Shown here: positions 50,050 through 59,538 of the stretch, one piece after another
How the letters are laid out: every line of letters starts with the position of its first letter
Position numbering within the stretch: position 1 is the stretch's first letter
From: Mobilicoccus massiliensis
GTDB taxonomy: Bacteria; Actinomycetota; Actinomycetes; Actinomycetales; Dermatophilaceae
Direction of reading: 5' to 3'
Assembly (NCBI RefSeq): GCF_000826525.2
Contig: NZ_LN651331.1
Coordinates: forward strand, 62,001-126,000
DNA length: 64,000 bases
Position numbers and translations under genes: made by a program
Notes under the pieces: model-generated
Seen by the model: the letters and a program-made list of their open reading frames with translations, nothing else
Told to the model about the DNA's origin: nothing
Database searches by the model: none

Positions 50050-51431
50050 CCGTGACCGAGAAGCCGTTCGACGCCGCCGGTGGGTTCGCGAGCATCGAGG
50101 AGGCGCTCGAGGCGTTGCGCGCCGGCCGCCCCGTGCTCGTCCTCGACGACGAGGGCCGCGAGAACGAAGGGGACGTCATCGTCGCCGCCGCCACGCTGAC
50201 CGACGCGTGGATGGCGTGGTTGATCCGGCACAGCTCCGGCTACGTGTGCGCGCCGATGCCCGAGGAGTACGCCGACCGGCTCGACCTGCCGCCCATGGTG
50301 GCGCAGAACGAGGACCGCCTGCGCACGGCGTACACCGTGACCTGCGACGCGGCCGTCGGCGTGACGACCGGTATCAGCGCCGCCGACCGGGCGAGCACGG
50401 TGCGGATCCTCGGCGATCCGGCCAGCGGCCCCGGCGATCTCGTCCGCCCAGGCCACGTCGTGCCCCTGCGCGCCCGTGCCGGCGGGGTGCTCACCCGGCC
50501 CGGTCACACCGAGGCGACCGTCGACCTCTGCCGCCTCGCCGGGCTGCCACCGGTGGGCGCCATCGCCGAGCTGGTCCACGACGACGGCACGATGATGCGC
50601 GCGCCCGCCGTGCTCGCTCTCGGCGCGCGAACCGGGCTGCCGGTCATCACCATCGAGCAGCTCGCCGCCCACCGCGCCCGCCACGACCGGGTGGTGCGCA
50701 CGGCGACGACGCGCCTGCCCACCGACGACGGCGTGTTCTCGATGCTCGGGTATCGCGACCTGGTGACCGGGGACGAGCACGTCGCGCTCGTCAGCCCGCG
50801 CGGCCTGCGTGTCGACGGGCAGCCCGACGGCCGGGTGCTCGCCCGGGTGCACTCGGAGTGCCTCACCGGCGACGCGTTCGGCTCGCGGCGTTGCGACTGC
50901 GGCCCACAGCTTCGGGCCGCTCGACGCATCGTCGCCGACGAGGGCGGGGTGATCGTCTACCTGCGTGGGCACGAGGGACGCGGGGTCGGGCTCCTCGCCA
51001 AGCTGTCGGCCTACGAGTTGCAGGACGCGGGTGCCGACACGGTCGAGGCCCAGACCCGGCTCGGCCTGCCGATCGACGCGCGGGAGTACGGCGCCGCGGC
51101 CGCGATCCTCGCCGACCTCGGCGTCGAACGGCTCCAGCTCCTCACGAACAACCCGGCGAAGGCCGAGGGACTCGCCGACCTCGGGCTCGCCGACGTGACG
51201 ACCAGGCGTCTGCACACCGACGTCCACGCCGACAACGTGCGCTACCTGCGCACCAAGGCCGACCGGATGCGCCACCTCTTCGCGGCCGACGACCTCGTCG
51301 ACGGCGGTGTACCGCAGGCGCCGCTCGTGCCGGACACGCCCTCCGATCTCACCTCCGGCGTGACGGCCACCCCCACGGTTTCCTCGATTCCCACCATCCC
51401 CACGATTCCACCCGAAGGACGGAACGCATGA
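50046..51431 (+). CDS. ribBA: bifunctional DHBP synthase / GTP cyclohydrolase II
   Basis: Supplies both precursors of riboflavin. 461 residues. RibB domain (1-210): [49 protein letters not shown]. RibA domain (215-415): [22 protein letters not shown] with the zinc Cys residues, [15 protein letters not shown] and the arginine-containing LTNNPAK. A C-terminal Thr/Pro-rich tail of about 35 residues follows. Overlaps neighbours by 4 bp on both sides. Confidence 0.96.
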   Translation: MTVTEKPFDAAGGFASIEEALEALRAGRPVLVLDDEGRENEGDVIVAAATLTDAWMAWLIRHSSGYVCAPMPEEYADRLDLPPMVAQNEDRLRTAYTVTCDAAVGVTTGISAADRASTVRILGDPASGPGDLVRPGHVVPLRARAGGVLTRPGHTEATVDLCRLAGLPPVGAIAELVHDDGTMMRAPAVLALGARTGLPVITIEQLAAHRARHDRVVRTATTRLPTDDGVFSMLGYRDLVTGDEHVALVSPRGLRVDGQPDGRVLARVHSECLTGDAFGSRRCDCGPQLRAARRIVADEGGVIVYLRGHEGRGVGLLAKLSAYELQDAGADTVEAQTRLGLPIDAREYGAAAAILADLGVERLQLLTNNPAKAEGLADLGLADVTTRRLHTDVHADNVRYLRTKADRMRHLFAADDLVDGGVPQAPLVPDTPSDLTSGVTATPTVSSIPTIPTIPPEGRNA

Positions 51432-51901
51432 GCGGCGCAGGATCCCCCTCCATCGAGGTCGACGGCAGCGGCCTGCAGGTCGCGATCGTCGCCTCCTCCT
51501 GGCACACGCAGGTCATGGACGGCCTCATCGCCGGCGCGCAGCAGGCGCTGGACGAGGCCGGCTGCGACGACGTCGAGGTCGTGCGCGTACCGGGCAGCTT
51601 CGAACTGCCGGTCGTCGTGCGCGCCCTCACCGAGGACCACGACGCGGTGATCGCCCTCGGCGTCGTCATCCGCGGGGGCACGCCGCACTTCGACTACGTG
51701 TGCCAGGCCGCGACCATGGGCCTCACCCAGGTCGCCGTCGAGACCGGCACGCCGGTCGGGTTCGGGGTGCTCACGTGCGATGACGAGCAGCAGGCCCTCG
51801 ACCGGGCGGGTCTGCCCGGCAGCAAAGAGTCCAAGGGGCACGAGGCGGCCACGGCGGCGATCGCGACGGCCCGTATCCTCGGACGCCACCACCGCTCGTG
51901 A
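51428..51901 (+). CDS. ribH: 6,7-dimethyl-8-ribityllumazine synthase
   Basis: Penultimate step of riboflavin synthesis. 157 residues with [16 protein letters not shown] (usually SRFN), [30 protein letters not shown] containing the catalytic His, and [16 protein letters not shown]. Last gene of the rib operon; ATG overlaps ribBA. Confidence 0.96.
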   Translation: MSGAGSPSIEVDGSGLQVAIVASSWHTQVMDGLIAGAQQALDEAGCDDVEVVRVPGSFELPVVVRALTEDHDAVIALGVVIRGGTPHFDYVCQAATMGLTQVAVETGTPVGFGVLTCDDEQQALDRAGLPGSKESKGHEAATAAIATARILGRHHRS

Positions 51902-51995
51902 GCGAAGGGGTGAACTGCCCCGGCACGAGCAGCTCCGCACTTTCGCCATGCGAACGCGTGCCGGGGCCGCCCACGACGCCCGATAGTCTCGGCTC

Positions 51996-52259
51996 GTGAA
52001 GACCTTCGAGCAGTTGTACGCCGAGATCCTCGACAAGGCCGCCACTCGTCCGGCCGACTCCCGCACCGTCACCGAACTCGACGCCGGCGTGCATTTCATC
52101 GGCAAGAAGGTCGTCGAGGAGGCCGCCGAGGTCTGGATGGCCGCCGAGCACGAGGGCGAGAGCCGTTCGGCCGAGGAGATCAGCCAACTGCTCTACCACA
52201 CGCTCGTGCTCATGGTCGCCCAGGGCATCTCGCTCGAGGACGTCTACCGCCACCTGTGA
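51996..52259 (+). CDS. hisE: phosphoribosyl-ATP pyrophosphatase
   Basis: Second step of histidine synthesis. 87 residues from GTG 51996. [35 protein letters not shown] with the metal-binding Glu cluster, and [21 protein letters not shown] are typical. Directly upstream of hisG, the usual actinobacterial hisE-hisG pair. Confidence 0.96.
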   Translation: MKTFEQLYAEILDKAATRPADSRTVTELDAGVHFIGKKVVEEAAEVWMAAEHEGESRSAEEISQLLYHTLVLMVAQGISLEDVYRHL

Positions 52260-52337
52260 CTCGCCCCGCCGCGCGCCCAGTGATGCCGCCGGCACCTGCC
52301 TCACCGTCTCGCCACGTCCCAGGAGATCCCACCAGCC

Positions 52338-53183
52338 ATGCTGCGCGTCGCCGTCCCGAACAAGGGTTCGCTCGCCGAGTCCGCCGCCACGATGCTCAAG
52401 GAGGCGGGCTACTCCGTTCGTCGTGACTCCAAGGAGCTCGTGCTCGTCGACTCCGACAACGACATCGAGTTCTTCTACCTGCGTCCTCGCGACATCGCCG
52501 TCTACGTCGGTGCGGGCACTCTCGACGCCGGTGTGACCGGCCGCGATCTGTTGCTCGACTCCCGCGTCGTCGCCCACGAGGTGCTCCCGCTGGGCTTCGC
52601 GCGTTCGACGTTCCGCTTCGCCGGCCGGCCGGGTGTGGCCGAGTCGGCCGCCGACCTGCAGGGCAAGCGCGTCGCCACGTCCTACGCCGGGCTCGTGCGC
52701 GACCACCTCGCCGAGCGTGGCGTCGAGGCCGAGGTCGTGCGGCTCGACGGGGCCGTCGAGACCTCGATCACCCTCGGCGTCGCCGACGTCATCGCCGACG
52801 TCGTCGAGACCGGCACGACCCTGCGCAACCAGGGCCTCGTCACCTTCGGTGAGCCCATCCTCCACAGCGAGGGCGTGCTCATCGCCCGCCCCGACCCCGA
52901 ACAGTCCGACCGGCTCGAAGTACTCAAACGTCGGCTCTCCGGCGTCATCACGGCGGGCACGTACGTGATGATGGACTACGACATCCGCGTCGAACTCGTC
53001 GACCGGGCCACGAAGATCACCCCGGGCATCGAGTCGCCGACCGTCTCGCCGCTGCACGACGCCCAGTACGCCGCCGTGCGGGCCATGGTGCCGCGCAAGG
53101 GGATGAACCGGGTCATGGACGAGTTGTACGGCCTCGGGGCCCGCGGCATCCTCGTCACCGATATCGCCGCCTGCCGGCTGTGA
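52338..53183 (+). CDS. hisG: ATP phosphoribosyltransferase (long form)
   Basis: First and feedback-regulated step of histidine synthesis. 281 residues, the long form with a C-terminal ACT-like regulatory domain. [40 protein letters not shown], and the PRPP loop region [15 protein letters not shown] are visible; the regulatory domain covers about residues 210-281. 78 bp after hisE, CAGGAGATCCC precedes the ATG. Confidence 0.97.
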   Translation: MLRVAVPNKGSLAESAATMLKEAGYSVRRDSKELVLVDSDNDIEFFYLRPRDIAVYVGAGTLDAGVTGRDLLLDSRVVAHEVLPLGFARSTFRFAGRPGVAESAADLQGKRVATSYAGLVRDHLAERGVEAEVVRLDGAVETSITLGVADVIADVVETGTTLRNQGLVTFGEPILHSEGVLIARPDPEQSDRLEVLKRRLSGVITAGTYVMMDYDIRVELVDRATKITPGIESPTVSPLHDAQYAAVRAMVPRKGMNRVMDELYGLGARGILVTDIAACRL

Positions 53184-53205
53184 CGCACCCCCGAGAGGAC
53201 CAGCC

Positions 53206-53882
53206 GTGACCACCGCCCCCCGCCGCAACCCGTACGCCCAGATCCGCCCGCGGCGGGGTCGGGTCGTGCCCATCGTCGCGGCGGTGTTCGTGGTGCTCGT
53301 CTTCACCGGGTCGGCGGCGCCGCCCCCCGCCGCAACCCGTACGCCCAGATCCGCCCGCGGCGGGGTCGGGTCGTGCCCATCGTCGCGGCGGTGTTCGTGG
53401 TGCTCGTCTTCACCGGGTCGGCGGTGTTCGTGCCGGGTCAGGCGGCGCAGAAGAACGACTGGGCGATCTCGGATCGGCTGCTCATGTTCCTGCTCGGGAT
53501 CGCGATCGCCGCGTTCCTCCTGCGCTTCGCGTTCATCCGCGCCGTTCCGAGTCGCGAAGGCATCGTCGTGCGCAACCTCCTGCTCACCCGCAGCCTGGAG
53601 TGGAGCGAGATCGTGCGTCTGCAGTTCGGCGGGGGATCGCCGTGGGCCTACCTCGACACGTGGGACGCCGACACGGTGCCGGTGATGGCGATTCAGAAGG
53701 CTGACGGCGCCTTCGGCCGAGCGGAGGCGGCCCGGCTCGCCGCGCTCATCGACTTCCACGCCGGTCGGGAGCCGGGGGAAGCGGGGCCGACGCGAGCCGG
53801 TGGCCCGGTCGAGGGTGAACCGGGGCCCACAGATCAGCACATGAACGACGAACCGCAGGATCCCCCGCAGGACTTCCGCTAA
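53206..53882 (+). pseudogene. PH-domain membrane protein gene disrupted by tandem duplication
   Basis: The N-terminal sequence from GTG 53206 reads MTTAPRRNPYAQIRPRRGR and a membrane helix ending VFTGSA. It then enters a second copy of the same DNA and leaves the frame. The intact frame resumes within copy two (from GTG 53373) and gives the rest of a small bPH-type protein: a second membrane helix (LLMFLLGIAIAAFLLRFAF), then EWSEIVRLQF, WAYLDTWD, and a disordered C-terminus. Deleting one 107-bp period restores a single uninterrupted protein of about 190 residues. Re-initiation at 53373 could give a 169-residue product lacking the cytoplasmic N-terminus. It ends 4 bp inside the convergent FUSC-type gene. 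Confidence 0.75.
53213..53424 (+). repeat. 105-bp direct duplication, period 107 bp
   Basis: 53213-53317 and 53320-53424 are identical over their length, separated by two bases. Because 107 is not a multiple of three, the duplication shifts the frame of the host gene. Confidence 0.95.
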
Positions 53883-55222
53883 CGCTCCTTCCCGCCACCG
53901 CGGCGAGGCTCCGAGTCTCGACCTCGTTCCGTGGTGCCGTGCACCGGGATGTCGTCGTGTTCCATGAGGCCCTCGTGTTGCGCGGAGTCTCCGACCGTTC
54001 TTCCTGCGGTGTCGTCGTGCTCGTCGTGCTCTTGCTCGTCGTCGCGACCGTCGAAGTCGTCACCGAGGATCTCGTCCTCCTCGCCGTGCAGGCTGTAGGA
54101 GGAGGGGATGCCGATCATCGCCTCCTCGAACGGCAGTCCGCTCACCATGAGCAGGTCGAGCACGATCGAGCGCACCTGGGCCCGGATGACCTCGGAGGAC
54201 AGGGTCGGGCGGGAGGTGACGTACGTCGTGGCCTCGGCGAGGCGGTAGAGCTCGGCCCGGTGGCCGGCGGGGAGCTCGCGGCGGCCGAGATCGTCGGCCA
54301 TGCCCGCGGTGACGTCGGCGAGTTCGCTCACCATGTCGATGTAGTTCTTGGGCACGCTCTCGCCCTGGCGCAGCGCGATGGTGGCGCGCCGGATGAGCAC
54401 CCGCAGGTTGCGCATCGCGCGCTCCAGCGGCTCGTGAAGGTCAGCGATCTCCTGCACGGCGGGCAGGTGACCGCGGCGGAACGGTGAGGAGCGGATGACC
54501 GCGAGGCCGTCGTCGGCGAGCGACTTCAGGGTGTCGAGCATGCTCTCGGCGTCCCGCGCGCGGTCGAGCGCCGCGGTGGCACGGCCGAGGTCGCGTTCGC
54601 GCAGCGCGGCGGTGGTCTCGGCGAACAGGTCGGAGACGTCGCGCACGATCTCGGAGGTGTGCTGACGCGGACGGCGCAACGGCGCCGCGGGGGTGATGGT
54701 CGCGGCGACGAGCGCGACGAGCCCGCCGACGACGGCGTCGATCCACCGCGAGAACGCCTGGTTCGGCCCCGCGACGAGGATCGTCACCATCGCCGACTGG
54801 AGGCCGGCCTGGATCGTCGTGAGCACGCGTCCGTCCACCAGCGTCATGATCGCCATCGACGCGAACACGATGAGCGCGAGCTGCCAGTACCCGCTGCCCA
54901 CCACCCAGACGACGAGGTCGCCGACGAGGACCCCGACGGCGACGCCGAGGACGATCTGGACGGCCCGCTCGATGCGCTGCCCGAACGAGAAACCGAGGGC
55001 GACGACCGTGGCCACCGGGGCGAAGAACGGGCTCGGGTGCCCGAGGACGCGACCCGCGATGAACCAGGCGAGGGCCGCCGACACCGCGATCTGGGTGATG
55101 AAGAAGAGGCGCTCGCGCAGGCGCCGCCACCGCTGTTGGAGGGATGCCCGGCCGCGACGGCGGGCCGCGGCGGCGCGGCGGGCCGCAACGGCGTACAGCT
55201 CACTCGTGTGGGGCACGTGCAC
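53879..55222 (-). CDS. FUSC-family membrane protein
   Basis: About 447 residues from GTG 55222 (an alternative GTG lies two codons in). After a basic N-terminus, five to six membrane helices span residues about 38-175 (ITQIAVSAALAWFIAGRVL, SPFFAPVATVVALGFSFGQR with the family's PFFAP/GxR pattern, LVGDLVVWVVG, AGLQSAMVTILVAGP). A long cytoplasmic helical region and an acidic His/Asp/Glu-rich tail follow. It resembles the fusaric-acid-resistance-type and aromatic-acid-exporter-type proteins widespread in actinobacteria; substrate unknown. Divergent from hisF. Confidence 0.8.
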   Translation of the reverse strand: MHVPHTSELYAVAARRAAAARRRGRASLQQRWRRLRERLFFITQIAVSAALAWFIAGRVLGHPSPFFAPVATVVALGFSFGQRIERAVQIVLGVAVGVLVGDLVVWVVGSGYWQLALIVFASMAIMTLVDGRVLTTIQAGLQSAMVTILVAGPNQAFSRWIDAVVGGLVALVAATITPAAPLRRPRQHTSEIVRDVSDLFAETTAALRERDLGRATAALDRARDAESMLDTLKSLADDGLAVIRSSPFRRGHLPAVQEIADLHEPLERAMRNLRVLIRRATIALRQGESVPKNYIDMVSELADVTAGMADDLGRRELPAGHRAELYRLAEATTYVTSRPTLSSEVIRAQVRSIVLDLLMVSGLPFEEAMIGIPSSYSLHGEEDEILGDDFDGRDDEQEHDEHDDTAGRTVGDSAQHEGLMEHDDIPVHGTTERGRDSEPRRGGGKER

Positions 55223-55309
55223 GGCCTCATCGTAGGCGCGCGGTCCCGGGCAGACCGGATGGCGCGAGCGACGGGCCGACGACCTGACCGACCTCCCTAG
55301 ACTGGACGC

Positions 55310-56101
55310 GTGAGCCTCGCGACCCGTGTCATCCCCTGCCTCGACGTCGACGGCGGCCGCGTCGTCAAGGGCGTCAACTTCGAGAACCTCCGCGATGCCG
55401 GTGATCCCGTCGAACTCGCGCGGCGCTACGACGCCGAGGGCGCCGACGAGCTGACGTTCCTCGACGTCACCGCCAGCAGCGGCAACCGAGAGACGACCTA
55501 CGACGTGGTCTCCCGCACGGCCGAGCAGGTGTTCATCCCCCTCACCGTCGGTGGCGGGGTGCGCACCGTGGCGGACGTCGACCGGTTGCTGCGGGCGGGC
55601 GCCGACAAGGTGGGGGTCAACACCGCCGCGCTCACCCGGCCCGAGCTCATCGACGAGGTCGCCGCGCGGTTCGGCGCGCAGGTGCTCGTGGTCTCCGCCG
55701 ATGTGCGCCGGTGGCGACCGACCGAGGCGGGGGCCGGGGACCGCGAGCGGCCCGAGAGCGGGTTCGAGGTGACGACCCACGGAGGCCGTCGCGGAACCGG
55801 CATCGACGCGCTCGCGTGGTGCGAGGAGGCCGCGCGGCGCGGTGCGGGCGAGATCCTGCTCAACTCCATCGACGCCGACGGCACCAAGGCCGGGTTCGAC
55901 CTCGAGCTCATCGAGGCCGTGCGGGGTCGGATCGGGGTGCCCCTCATCGCGAGCGGAGGCGCGGGAGCCACGGCGCACTTCGCGCCGGCGGTACGGGCGG
56001 GGGCGAACGCCGTGCTCGCCGCGAGCGTCTTCCACTTCGGCGACATGACGATCGACGAGGTCAAGCGCGCCATGGCCGCCGAGGGCATCCTCGTCCGCTG
56101 A
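55310..56101 (+). CDS. hisF: imidazole glycerol phosphate synthase subunit HisF
   Basis: Cyclase subunit that forms IGP and AICAR with ammonia from HisH. 263 residues from GTG 55310. [54 protein letters not shown], and LASVFHFG-type end with ASGGAGA are all present. HisH and other his genes are not adjacent. The stretch [17 protein letters not shown], where most homologues have VVAIDAR, is slightly unusual. Confidence 0.96.
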   Translation: MSLATRVIPCLDVDGGRVVKGVNFENLRDAGDPVELARRYDAEGADELTFLDVTASSGNRETTYDVVSRTAEQVFIPLTVGGGVRTVADVDRLLRAGADKVGVNTAALTRPELIDEVAARFGAQVLVVSADVRRWRPTEAGAGDRERPESGFEVTTHGGRRGTGIDALAWCEEAARRGAGEILLNSIDADGTKAGFDLELIEAVRGRIGVPLIASGGAGATAHFAPAVRAGANAVLAASVFHFGDMTIDEVKRAMAAEGILVR

Positions 56102-56154
56102 GGACGGCCCGGGCAGGCCGGGCTCGGGCGCCTGGCCCCCTCAGGTCATCGGCG

Positions 56155-56320
56155 CATCGAGGGCCCCCACTCATGACGGCGGCCCCGGTGGGGGGGACCG
56201 GGGCCGCTGGGTCTGCACAGCCGGGGGGAGGCTGACGAACCACTGCCAGGCTACGAGCCGGGGCTTGTGCTCGGGACAGCCGGAACCCTGGGAAGAGTAG
56301 GGAGTTCGTAAAGTCTTGGC
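56155..56320 (+). promoter_or_regulatory. candidate cobalamin riboswitch-like element, no clear target
   Basis: Blocks resembling the cobalamin aptamer occur in order on the plus strand: CCCCGGTG ... ACCGGGG (P3-like, about 56192-56210), an AGGCTGACGAACCACTG block (56227-56243) corresponding to the AGTCAGA-CCACTG core, a CCAGG/CCTGG stem, and CTGGGAAG (56290-56297). The 3' B12-box-like end (AGTTCGTAAAGTCTTGGC) is poor. It lies between hisF and the minus-strand GPP34 gene, so a plus-strand transcript would run antisense into that gene. The rest of 56102-56331 shows nothing else. Confidence 0.35.
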
Positions 56321-56331
56321 ATGGCCGACGA

Positions 56332-56973
56332 TCAGGCGCGGGCGGCGTTGACGAGCCGCACGGCGTGGGCAGTCGCCGTCACGACCCAGTGCTTGCCGGG
56401 GGCCGTCTTGAGGCGGGTGCGAAGAGCACGGGCGTCGAGTTCGGGAAAGAGCGCGGCGGCCGTGCGACGGGAGTGGTAGGCCGTGCCGAGCAGGTCGACG
56501 AGCATCCGGGTCTGCGGATCGGCGGCCTCGGCGGCGGCACGCACGTCCGCAGCGAGCACGACCGAGCGCACGCGCTCGACGACCTGCTCACGGGCCGCCA
56601 GGTCGCGCAGCGGGTGACGGGTACGCGGCAGCATGCCGAGCACGACGTCCTCCTCGGTGCCGAGGACACCGGTTTGGACGAGGTGCTCCCGCTCGGCCTG
56701 CGTGATCGAGCGCCCGGTGTCGAAGATCCACCGCCAGGGGGCGCGTCCACGCCGGGTGTCGGCGATACGCGCGAGCAGCCTGTCGAGGACGGGGTGACCG
56801 GTCGGGGTGTCGTCGTCGACCTGCACGGTGCGAGCGGGGCAGGAGATGCGGCCGCGCGCCGCGAGGTCGGCCATCGCGGCGCCGGCGACGAGCGTGGGGA
56901 GGTCGCGCAGCGCGTGCCGACCCTCGGGGGTGGACCCCAGGAGCAGCATCTGGTCGACGAGGGCCGCGCTCAT
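56332..56973 (-). CDS. GPP34 (GOLPH3-like) family protein
   Basis: 213 residues resembling the GPP34/Vps74 family: an N-terminal hydrophobic helix (LVAGAAMADLAARGRI), a TPTGHPVLDRLLARI segment, RRGRAPWRWIFDTG, then several amphipathic helices with LPRTRHPLRDLAAREQVVERVRSVVLA and RTRLKTAPGKHW. In eukaryotes these proteins bind phosphatidylinositol 4-phosphate; in actinobacteria the function is unknown. Its ATG overlaps the cbiT stop by 4 bp, an odd coupling to a cobalamin gene. Confidence 0.8.
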   Translation of the reverse strand: MSAALVDQMLLLGSTPEGRHALRDLPTLVAGAAMADLAARGRISCPARTVQVDDDTPTGHPVLDRLLARIADTRRGRAPWRWIFDTGRSITQAEREHLVQTGVLGTEEDVVLGMLPRTRHPLRDLAAREQVVERVRSVVLAADVRAAAEAADPQTRMLVDLLGTAYHSRRTAAALFPELDARALRTRLKTAPGKHWVVTATAHAVRLVNAARA

Positions 56974-57575
56974 GGGGTGATCGTCGCAGACCAGATCGTG
57001 ACCGCCCGCGCCGGCGTCCAGGCGGTGAACGAGCCGATCGGGCCGACCCGCTCGACCGCGACGCGGCTGAGCTCGCCACCGTGGCGGCGGTGGGCTTCGA
57101 GCACGACGGCCTCGGTCTCGAAGGTCACGGCGTTGGCGACGATCCGTCCGCCGCCGCGAGTGAGGGTGTCGAGGCAGAGGTCGAGCAGTCCGGGGCTCGT
57201 GAGGCCGCCGCCGACGAAGATCGCGTTGGGAGTCGGCAGGCCCGCGAGCGCGTCGGGCGCTCGGCCGAGGACGACCTCGATGCCGGGAACGCCGAGCCGG
57301 GCCGCATTCTCGCCGATGCGGGCCGCGCGGTCGGGGTCGGGTTCGACGCAGATCGCCCGGCACTGCGGGTGCGCGCGCATCCATTCGATGCCGATACTCC
57401 CGGAGCCGGCGCCGACGTCCCAGAGCAGTTCGCCCGGGGCGGGTGCGAGGGCGGCGAGGGTGACGGCCCTGACCTCGCGTTTGGTGATCTGCCCGTCGTG
57501 CGCGTAGGCGTCGTCGGGCAGGCCGGGGGTGAGCCCGAGGCGGACGCCGGGGGAGTGGGGAACGCGTCGGGGCAT
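56970..57575 (-). CDS. cbiT: precorrin-6Y methyltransferase/decarboxylase subunit CbiT
   Basis: 201-residue SAM-dependent methyltransferase, the C15-methylating, decarboxylating half of the reaction that CobL carries out as one protein. Features: LPDDAYAHDGQITKREVRA at the N-terminus, the SAM loop LLWDVGAGSGSIGIEW, CVEPDPDRA, and FVGGGLTSPGLLD. Start ATG 57575. The partner CbiE domain is encoded 3 kb away on the other strand rather than fused. Confidence 0.93.
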   Translation of the reverse strand: MPRRVPHSPGVRLGLTPGLPDDAYAHDGQITKREVRAVTLAALAPAPGELLWDVGAGSGSIGIEWMRAHPQCRAICVEPDPDRAARIGENAARLGVPGIEVVLGRAPDALAGLPTPNAIFVGGGLTSPGLLDLCLDTLTRGGGRIVANAVTFETEAVVLEAHRRHGGELSRVAVERVGPIGSFTAWTPARAVTIWSATITP

Positions 57576-57666
57576 GGGTCCAGCCTACGACCGCCCGGTA
57601 CCGCGGCGCGCCGCAGGAGTTCGCACGTGGGCGGGGCGGCCACCTGCGGCTGAGACACTGGAGGGC

Positions 57667-58416
57667 ATGGCATCGACACGTGTCCTGCTGCTCGGAGGAA
57701 CGACCGAGGGCCGCGCCCTCGCCCGTGATCTCGTGACCTTGCCGGGGGTCGAGTTGACGAGCTCGCTCGCGGGCCGGGTGCGCCACCCGGAGGCGCTGCC
57801 CGGGGAGGTGCGGGTCGGGGGGTTCGGCGGTGTCAACGGCCTCATGGCGCATCTGTTCGCCGAGAAGGTGGATCTCGTCATCGACGCGACGCATCCGTTC
57901 GCCGCGGAGATGACCCACAACGCGACCAAGGCGAGCGAGATCGTCGGAGTCCCCCTCGTGCGAGTCGACCGGCCGGCGTGGAAGCCGCGCGCCGGGGACC
58001 GCTGGCACGAGACCGACACCGTCGCCGAGGCCGCGCGGCTCGCCGACTCGATCGGCACCCGCCTCTTCGTCACCACGGGCCGTCAGGAGGCCCAGGCCTT
58101 CGCCGGGGTGCGGGCGTGGTGCCTGCTGCGCAGCGTCGACCCACCCGAACCGCCTCTGCCGGCGCGGCACGAGATCCTGCTCGCCCGAGGGCCGTTCGTC
58201 GTTCCGGAGGAGATCGCGCTCATGGCCGACCGGCGCATCGACTGCCTGGTGACGAAGAACAGCGGCGGCGGGGCGACCGTCGCGAAGATGTCGGCCGCGC
58301 GCGAGCTCGGGCTGCCCGTGGTCATCGTGCGCCGGCCGCCGCTGCCGCCGGGGCTGCAGTGCGTGCCCGATCCCGAAGGAGCCGTGGACTGGGTCGCGCG
58401 ACGACTCGTGCCCTGA
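57667..58416 (+). CDS. cobK: precorrin-6A reductase
   Basis: NADPH-dependent reduction of precorrin-6A in aerobic cobalamin synthesis. 249 residues from ATG 57667. VLLLGGTTEGRALARDL, the LAGRVRHPEALPGEVRVGGFGG segment, IDATHPFAAEMTHNA, LFVTTGRQE and LVTKNSGGGATVAKMSAARELGLPV-type C-terminus all fit CobK/CbiJ. Divergent from cbiT with a 91-bp shared promoter region. Confidence 0.94.
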   Translation: MASTRVLLLGGTTEGRALARDLVTLPGVELTSSLAGRVRHPEALPGEVRVGGFGGVNGLMAHLFAEKVDLVIDATHPFAAEMTHNATKASEIVGVPLVRVDRPAWKPRAGDRWHETDTVAEAARLADSIGTRLFVTTGRQEAQAFAGVRAWCLLRSVDPPEPPLPARHEILLARGPFVVPEEIALMADRRIDCLVTKNSGGGATVAKMSAARELGLPVVIVRRPPLPPGLQCVPDPEGAVDWVARRLVP

Positions 58417-58443
58417 CGCCGATGAGGTCGTGATGCGCTGAGC

Positions 58444-59163
58444 TCAGAGGTCGAAGACCTCGAACCCCACGCCGTGCTGCGTACCGGTGAGGGCGCCCCC
58501 GCCGGTGAGGATGCCGGTGAGCAGCTCGCGCGGCGACGGGTAGTCCTCGCCGAGCGCGTCGAGATACTGGCGGTGCGCCTCGAGGCTGGCGACGGCGGCG
58601 TCGAAGTGACCGGTGACGTCGAGGGCGTGGGTGGGCTGGGGCGCATTGGCGTAGGCGATGAACTTCGTCCCGCCCCAGGGCTCGTCGTCGGTGTTGAGCT
58701 CGGGGTGGACCCACCGGTTGCCGGCGTCGCGGGCGGCGTCCATCGCGGCCTGCCCGACGACGCGGTGATCGGCCTGGTTGGTGCCGCCGCCGGCGAACCG
58801 CTCGCGGTGGGTGAGGCAGAAGAGCGCCTCCGGTCGGCGGGCCCGGATGACCCGGGCGATGTCGCGGCGCAGGTCGAGGCCGTACTCCAGGACCCCGTCG
58901 GAGTGGTCGAGGAACTCGACGACGTCGACACCGACCTCGACGGCGCCGTCGCGCTCCTCCTGTGCACGCACGACGGCGGCCTCGGCGGGGTCCATCGTGT
59001 CGATGCCGGCCTCGCCGTGCGTGGCGAGGAGGTAGGTGACCGTGCGGCCGTCGCTGGTCCAGCGGTCGACGGCCGCTGCGAGGCCGTACTCGATGTCGTC
59101 GGGGTGGGCGACCACCACGAGGGCGGTGTTCCAGTCGTCGGGCAGGGTGGGCAGTGTGCTCAT
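58444..59163 (-). CDS. PIG-L family deacetylase
   Basis: 239 residues of the LmbE/PIG-L zinc-dependent N-acetylglucosamine deacetylase family. The metal-binding AHPDDIEYG near residue 20, an ATHGEAG stretch, and the third ligand region around TNQADHRVVG are visible. Family members include MshB and Mca of mycothiol metabolism, but this sequence lacks features that would single out either; substrate unassigned. Convergent with cobK, 27 bp apart. Confidence 0.88.
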   Translation of the reverse strand: MSTLPTLPDDWNTALVVVAHPDDIEYGLAAAVDRWTSDGRTVTYLLATHGEAGIDTMDPAEAAVVRAQEERDGAVEVGVDVVEFLDHSDGVLEYGLDLRRDIARVIRARRPEALFCLTHRERFAGGGTNQADHRVVGQAAMDAARDAGNRWVHPELNTDDEPWGGTKFIAYANAPQPTHALDVTGHFDAAVASLEAHRQYLDALGEDYPSPRELLTGILTGGGALTGTQHGVGFEVFDL

Positions 59164-59300
59164 CTCGTGCCTCCTCGCGAGGGCCGCGCCGGGCCGGTCG
59201 TCGCCGGGTCGGTCGGCGTCAGACTAGCCGCCGGCCTATGGGGAACCGGTGAGGTGAGGGTGGTCGGCGCGGCACTGGCCTGAGCGTGCTCGCCCTGATC

Positions 59301-59372
59301 GAGACGGAAGATGGGATGGCAGCGCAGCCGGGGTGATCACCCCTGTTCCGCTGCCATCCCGTCTTCCATCTC
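59301..59372. repeat. long nested hairpin upstream of cobI
   Basis: A 24-bp arm at 59301-59324 pairs with 59349-59372 (two non-Watson-Crick positions). A perfect 14-bp palindrome GGGGTGATCACCCC (59330-59343) sits in the loop. Immediately after it, GGTGGCGGTTCG-type 12-bp units repeat at 59375-59400. The remainder of 59164-59538 contains no gene; 59236-59275 shows a short fragment with GGGGAACCGGTGA and GCACTGG reminiscent of a cobalamin aptamer but without the downstream blocks. Confidence 0.8.
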
Positions 59373-59538
59373 GGGTGGCGGTTCGGGTGGCGGTTCGGGT
59401 GCCGGCTGGGGTGACGGCTCGGGTGTCGTGGTGCGGACGTCGGCGCGGGGCGGGACGGCCGGGGCCGAGGTGACGGGCTGTCGGTGTGGCAGTGCAGGAT
59501 GGAGAGAAGCAGTGCACGATCGCCGCCAGGAGGAGCCC

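Noticed and set aside
56321..56479. 52-codon frame starting directly after the riboswitch-like element
   Set aside because: Antisense to the conserved part of the GPP34 gene, with no ribosome binding site and Arg/Ser/Ala-rich composition.
59236..59275. Second cobalamin riboswitch before cobI
   Set aside because: Only a GGGGAACCGGTGA-like start and a GCACTGG are present; the remaining aptamer blocks are missing, so this is at most a fragment.
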